DNA of 56,243 nucleotides from Alistipes sp. Its GTDB lineage: Bacteria; Bacteroidota; Bacteroidia; Bacteroidales; Rikenellaceae. The notes beneath the pieces were generated by a model. The model had not been told where the DNA came from and made no database searches. It was given only the letters and a program-made list of their open reading frames with translations. Positions 50,341 through 56,243 of the stretch are shown piece by piece (positions within the stretch are counted from its first letter, which is position 1; the number at the start of each line of letters is the position of its first letter). The position numbers and the translations under genes were made by a program. Location: NCBI GenBank assembly GCA_017398045.1, contig JAFQHI010000001.1, forward strand, positions 1-56,243, in the 5' to 3' direction.

Positions 50341-52671
50341 ATGCGAAAATATCTCTCCATTATAGCCACTCTTCTGGCTCTTTTCCTCCCAAATTCGATG
50401 GTTGGAGCCTCCAAAGCCGCCTCACGCGAGGGGGTGGGCGTCGTTTTGAGCGGTGGTGGAGCAAAGGGCTTGTACCACATTGGCGTTTTGCAGGCACTCG
50501 AGGAGAACGGGGTTCCGATTGATTACATTGCCGGTACCTCGATGGGTTCGATTATCGGTGCGCTCTATGCGGCGGGTTACTCGCCTGCCGAGATGCGCGA
50601 TTTGGTCCTTTCGGGCATGGTGCAGCAGTGGGTGTCGGGTCGTATCGACCCTACGGTCTATATGCCCTACTACCGCCAGGTGGGTAATCCCCCCTCGTTC
50701 ATCAACCTCTGGCTCGACTTTTCGGACGAGAAGCAGACCTTCCAAATCCCGAAGAATCTGATTTCCTCGACCCAAATCGATATGGCACTTATCGAGCTGT
50801 TTGCCCCCGCCTCGACGGCGGCCGACAACGACTTCTCGCAGCTCATGATTCCCTTCCTCTGCGTGGCGGCCGATATGAACCGTCGCGGTCCGGTGACGCT
50901 CGACGAGGGTTCGCTGCCCGAAGCCATTCGTTCGTCGATGTCTATTCCGTTGGCTTTCAAGCCCGTAAAGCGCGATTCGATGCTGCTCTACGATGGCGGT
51001 ATCTACGACAATTTCCCCTGGCGGGCGTTGGATGAAAAGCACCATCCCGAACTCCTCGTGGGTTCGATTTGCACCTCGGGCGAGATTCGTCCCGATGGCA
51101 ACGAGTCGCTCATTGACCAGGCGGTGTTGATTGCCATGAGCGGCTCGGATTATTCGATGCCCGAAGAGCGGTCGGTGACGATTCATCGTGCCGTGGATGT
51201 CGGTATGCTCGACTTTGACAACGCCACACCGGTGATTGAGGCCGGCTACGAGGATACCAAACAGCAGATGGAAGCTATTTTGAGTCGTATTCCGGCAGCG
51301 AAACGATGGACCAAAGAGCAGTATGAGAGCCGTCGCAAAGCCTTCCGCGAGAAGTGTCCTCCCCTGATTTTCAACAACTACGATTTTTCGTGTGCCAACG
51401 ACAGACAGCTGGCATATATCCGTAGTTATATTCGTGCCGACCATTTGAGCAGCGAGCGACAGCGTCAGATGGATTTCGAGCGGTTGCGCCGTAACACCTA
51501 TCGCCTGCTTGTCACGGGCGAGTACCAGATGGATGTACCGCAGGTGAGCTACGACGAGGAGTCGGAGCGTTACAGCTTCTCGGCCGAATTGACCGCCCGC
51601 CCCAACCTGAAGCTGACCATCGGTGGTAATATCTCCTCGACCGCTTTCAACCAGGCACACATCGGTCTGAACTACCAATCTTTCGGGCGTGCAGCCCACC
51701 GTTTTGGTGCCAACCTCTACCTCGGACCGACCCACACGTGGGGTTCGCTGGGCGGGCGTATGGACTTCTATGTCACCCACCCGGTCTATCTGACCTATGC
51801 CTATAACTTTGCCACCGAGAACAACCGCCACGGCTCCTTCGGGCGCGTGTCGGATGTCGATAATACGCTGGCTGTCAAGCAGAGCGAGAGTTTCGGCTCC
51901 TTTGGATTGGGTATCCGCCTTACGCACCGCTCGTTGGTGGAGCTGAAACTCCATGCCGGCCATAGCAACTACCACAGCCCCAACCCCCTCATTGCCGATG
52001 AGGAGGAACATTCGCGCTTTTGGTTCTACGGAGCCAAACTCGAGTTGGCCCGCAATACGCTCGATAAGTTTATCTATCCCACTCGTGGCTCCGAGCTGCA
52101 TCTCTCGGCCATCTATCTCAACGGGCGCGACCGCCTGCGCACATCGGAGAATGGCGATTTCCAACCCGGGCAGGGTCGCTCGTGGTATGGAGGCAGTTTT
52201 CAGTATGAAAAAATCTTCAATATGCCCGAGGCCGACTGGTTCATCCTGGGATTCAATGTCGATGCGGTCTATACCAACCACCCCTCCTTCACCACCGAAG
52301 GGGCAACCCTCATGACCCTGCCTGCCTATGAGCCGATACCGCACGCCCGCATGATTTTCATGCCCGACTTCTCGGCCAAGCGATTTGTGGCGGGTGGCGT
52401 AAACCCCACCTTCTCCTTTACGCGCAACCTCTTTCTGCGCACGGGCTTCTATGCCATGTACCGAAACCGCAACAACTACCACCCCGAGGGGTTGGTTACG
52501 TGGAAGGACCGTCAGCTGAACTTCATCACCGAGGCCTCTTTGGTCTATCACACCCCCATCGGCCCCGTGAACCTCTCCCTCATCAAATATGGACTCGATA
52601 CCCCGAAGAATATGTATCTCATGTTTAATTTTGGGTATCCTATCTTTGCGCCTAAAGCCACCTTTTATTAG
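50341..52671 (+). CDS. Patatin-like phospholipase with POTRA/beta-barrel (type Vd-like)
   Basis: The 776-residue exported protein (signal peptide ending MVGA) has a patatin domain: VGVVLSGGGAKGLYHIGVL (oxyanion loop), IAGTSMGSIIGALYAAG (nucleophile Ser in GTSMG) and DGGIYDNFP (catalytic Asp). A POTRA-like segment follows at about residues 355-400, then a 16-strand-type Omp85 barrel ending in an aromatic residue (...FAPKATFY). This is the layout of PlpD/FplA type Vd secreted phospholipases. In Bacteroidetes the patatin domain often stays attached. It acts at the outer membrane. It is divergent from pheS, with a consensus promoter and an operator-like palindrome. Confidence 0.93.
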   Translation: MRKYLSIIATLLALFLPNSMVGASKAASREGVGVVLSGGGAKGLYHIGVLQALEENGVPIDYIAGTSMGSIIGALYAAGYSPAEMRDLVLSGMVQQWVSGRIDPTVYMPYYRQVGNPPSFINLWLDFSDEKQTFQIPKNLISSTQIDMALIELFAPASTAADNDFSQLMIPFLCVAADMNRRGPVTLDEGSLPEAIRSSMSIPLAFKPVKRDSMLLYDGGIYDNFPWRALDEKHHPELLVGSICTSGEIRPDGNESLIDQAVLIAMSGSDYSMPEERSVTIHRAVDVGMLDFDNATPVIEAGYEDTKQQMEAILSRIPAAKRWTKEQYESRRKAFREKCPPLIFNNYDFSCANDRQLAYIRSYIRADHLSSERQRQMDFERLRRNTYRLLVTGEYQMDVPQVSYDEESERYSFSAELTARPNLKLTIGGNISSTAFNQAHIGLNYQSFGRAAHRFGANLYLGPTHTWGSLGGRMDFYVTHPVYLTYAYNFATENNRHGSFGRVSDVDNTLAVKQSESFGSFGLGIRLTHRSLVELKLHAGHSNYHSPNPLIADEEEHSRFWFYGAKLELARNTLDKFIYPTRGSELHLSAIYLNGRDRLRTSENGDFQPGQGRSWYGGSFQYEKIFNMPEADWFILGFNVDAVYTNHPSFTTEGATLMTLPAYEPIPHARMIFMPDFSAKRFVAGGVNPTFSFTRNLFLRTGFYAMYRNRNNYHPEGLVTWKDRQLNFITEASLVYHTPIGPVNLSLIKYGLDTPKNMYLMFNFGYPIFAPKATFY

Positions 52672-52950
52672 TTTTTCGATTTTATAGGGCATATTTTGCA
52701 CTTCCCTCGCGGGCTGCGAATGAGAAATACAATTAGTATGTCCCATCCGCGCCCACTTCACGAAGCACAAAATCTGCACCTCTAAAATCAAAAAACGGTT
52801 GTGGGGCTGATGATTATAATGATATTAAGGAGTTTAATGAAATTAAGGAGATTAAAGAATCACTCCTTAATCTCCTTAAAATCTTTAATTTCTTTAATCT
52901 CTTTCTCTTACTATCTCTTTGCTCTTCGCTCTATGCTCTTTTCTCTTGTT
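52672..52950. repeat. Intergenic region with TTAAGGAGATTAA inverted repeat
   Basis: No gene is seen. The left 130 bases hold nothing recognised. At about 52825-52890, TTAAGGAGATTAA is followed by TTAATCTCCTTAA, a 13-bp inverted repeat related to that at 38360-38407. The 52900-52945 stretch is pyrimidine-rich (CTCTTTGCTCTTCGCTCT), like the purine tract of the dispersed repeats seen from the other strand. Confidence 0.55.
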
Positions 52951-56241
<3,291 letters not shown>

Positions 56242-56243
56242 GC

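Overview
The window looks like a chromosomal segment from a gut-type Bacteroidales, probably Rikenellaceae (Alistipes-like). This is inferred from the S46 dipeptidyl-peptidase, the ExbB/membrane/ExbD/ExbD operon, the large GH2 beta-galactosidase, lipoprotein sialidase and polysaccharide lyase, the type II-C CRISPR repeat, and many promoters matching the Bacteroidetes consensus TTTG-N19/20-TAnnTTTG. Species cannot be read from the sequence alone.

Region 1 (1-7569) is a decaying integrated element. Its right end lies in the 3' end of a tRNA-Leu(UAG) gene (7561-7642, minus). It carries a left-edge transposase-like start, a SIR2-like defence-type protein, a two-gene DNA methyltransferase behind a strongly structured leader, small accessory genes, a small serine recombinase, and a large serine recombinase whose stop codon lies inside the tRNA gene. 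The large recombinase is broken by one in-frame TAG and an accessory gene by one TGA, so the element is probably immobile. Its other end is beyond the left edge.

Region 2 (7.7-18 kb) is core metabolism: a COG2509 flavoprotein with UDP-galactopyranose mutase, a candidate small RNA with a complete promoter and terminator, surE, the ExbB/ExbD energy-transduction operon, L-asparaginase, tatD and dprA.

Region 3 (17.98-23.73 kb) is a complete type II-C CRISPR-Cas locus: tracrRNA (minus) divergent from cas9-cas1-cas2 (plus, overlapping ATGA junctions), then seven identical 47-bp repeats with six spacers read on the minus strand. Each repeat holds a full Bacteroidetes promoter pointing into its spacer. 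The tracrRNA and cas9 promoters overlap back to back. A degenerate repeat-like sequence sits directly before the cas9 start codon, so the tracrRNA anti-repeat is complementary to the cas9 mRNA leader. The locus ends at tRNA-Cys(GCA), followed by a 299-bp-period duplication that copies the tRNA 3' end and a large palindromic module.

Region 4 (24.3-35.8 kb, all minus) holds lipA-lipB-recJ, polA, and a sialidase-sppA-polysaccharide lyase-queD cluster. Region 5 (36-43.7 kb, plus) holds mrp, nadA, a DPP7-type peptidase, metG and ilvE. The strand switch, a cluster of DnaA-box-like sites at 37.15-37.35 kb, three parS-like palindromes at 43.77-43.94 kb and the adjacent mnmG (gidA) together suggest that the replication origin is in or near this interval. 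Region 6 (44-56.1 kb) holds the pheS-TPR-envC-like-ybeY-mnmG operon, a divergent patatin/beta-barrel outer-membrane phospholipase, and a secreted GH2 beta-galactosidase. Several intergenic gaps share a dispersed repeat with a covarying hairpin.
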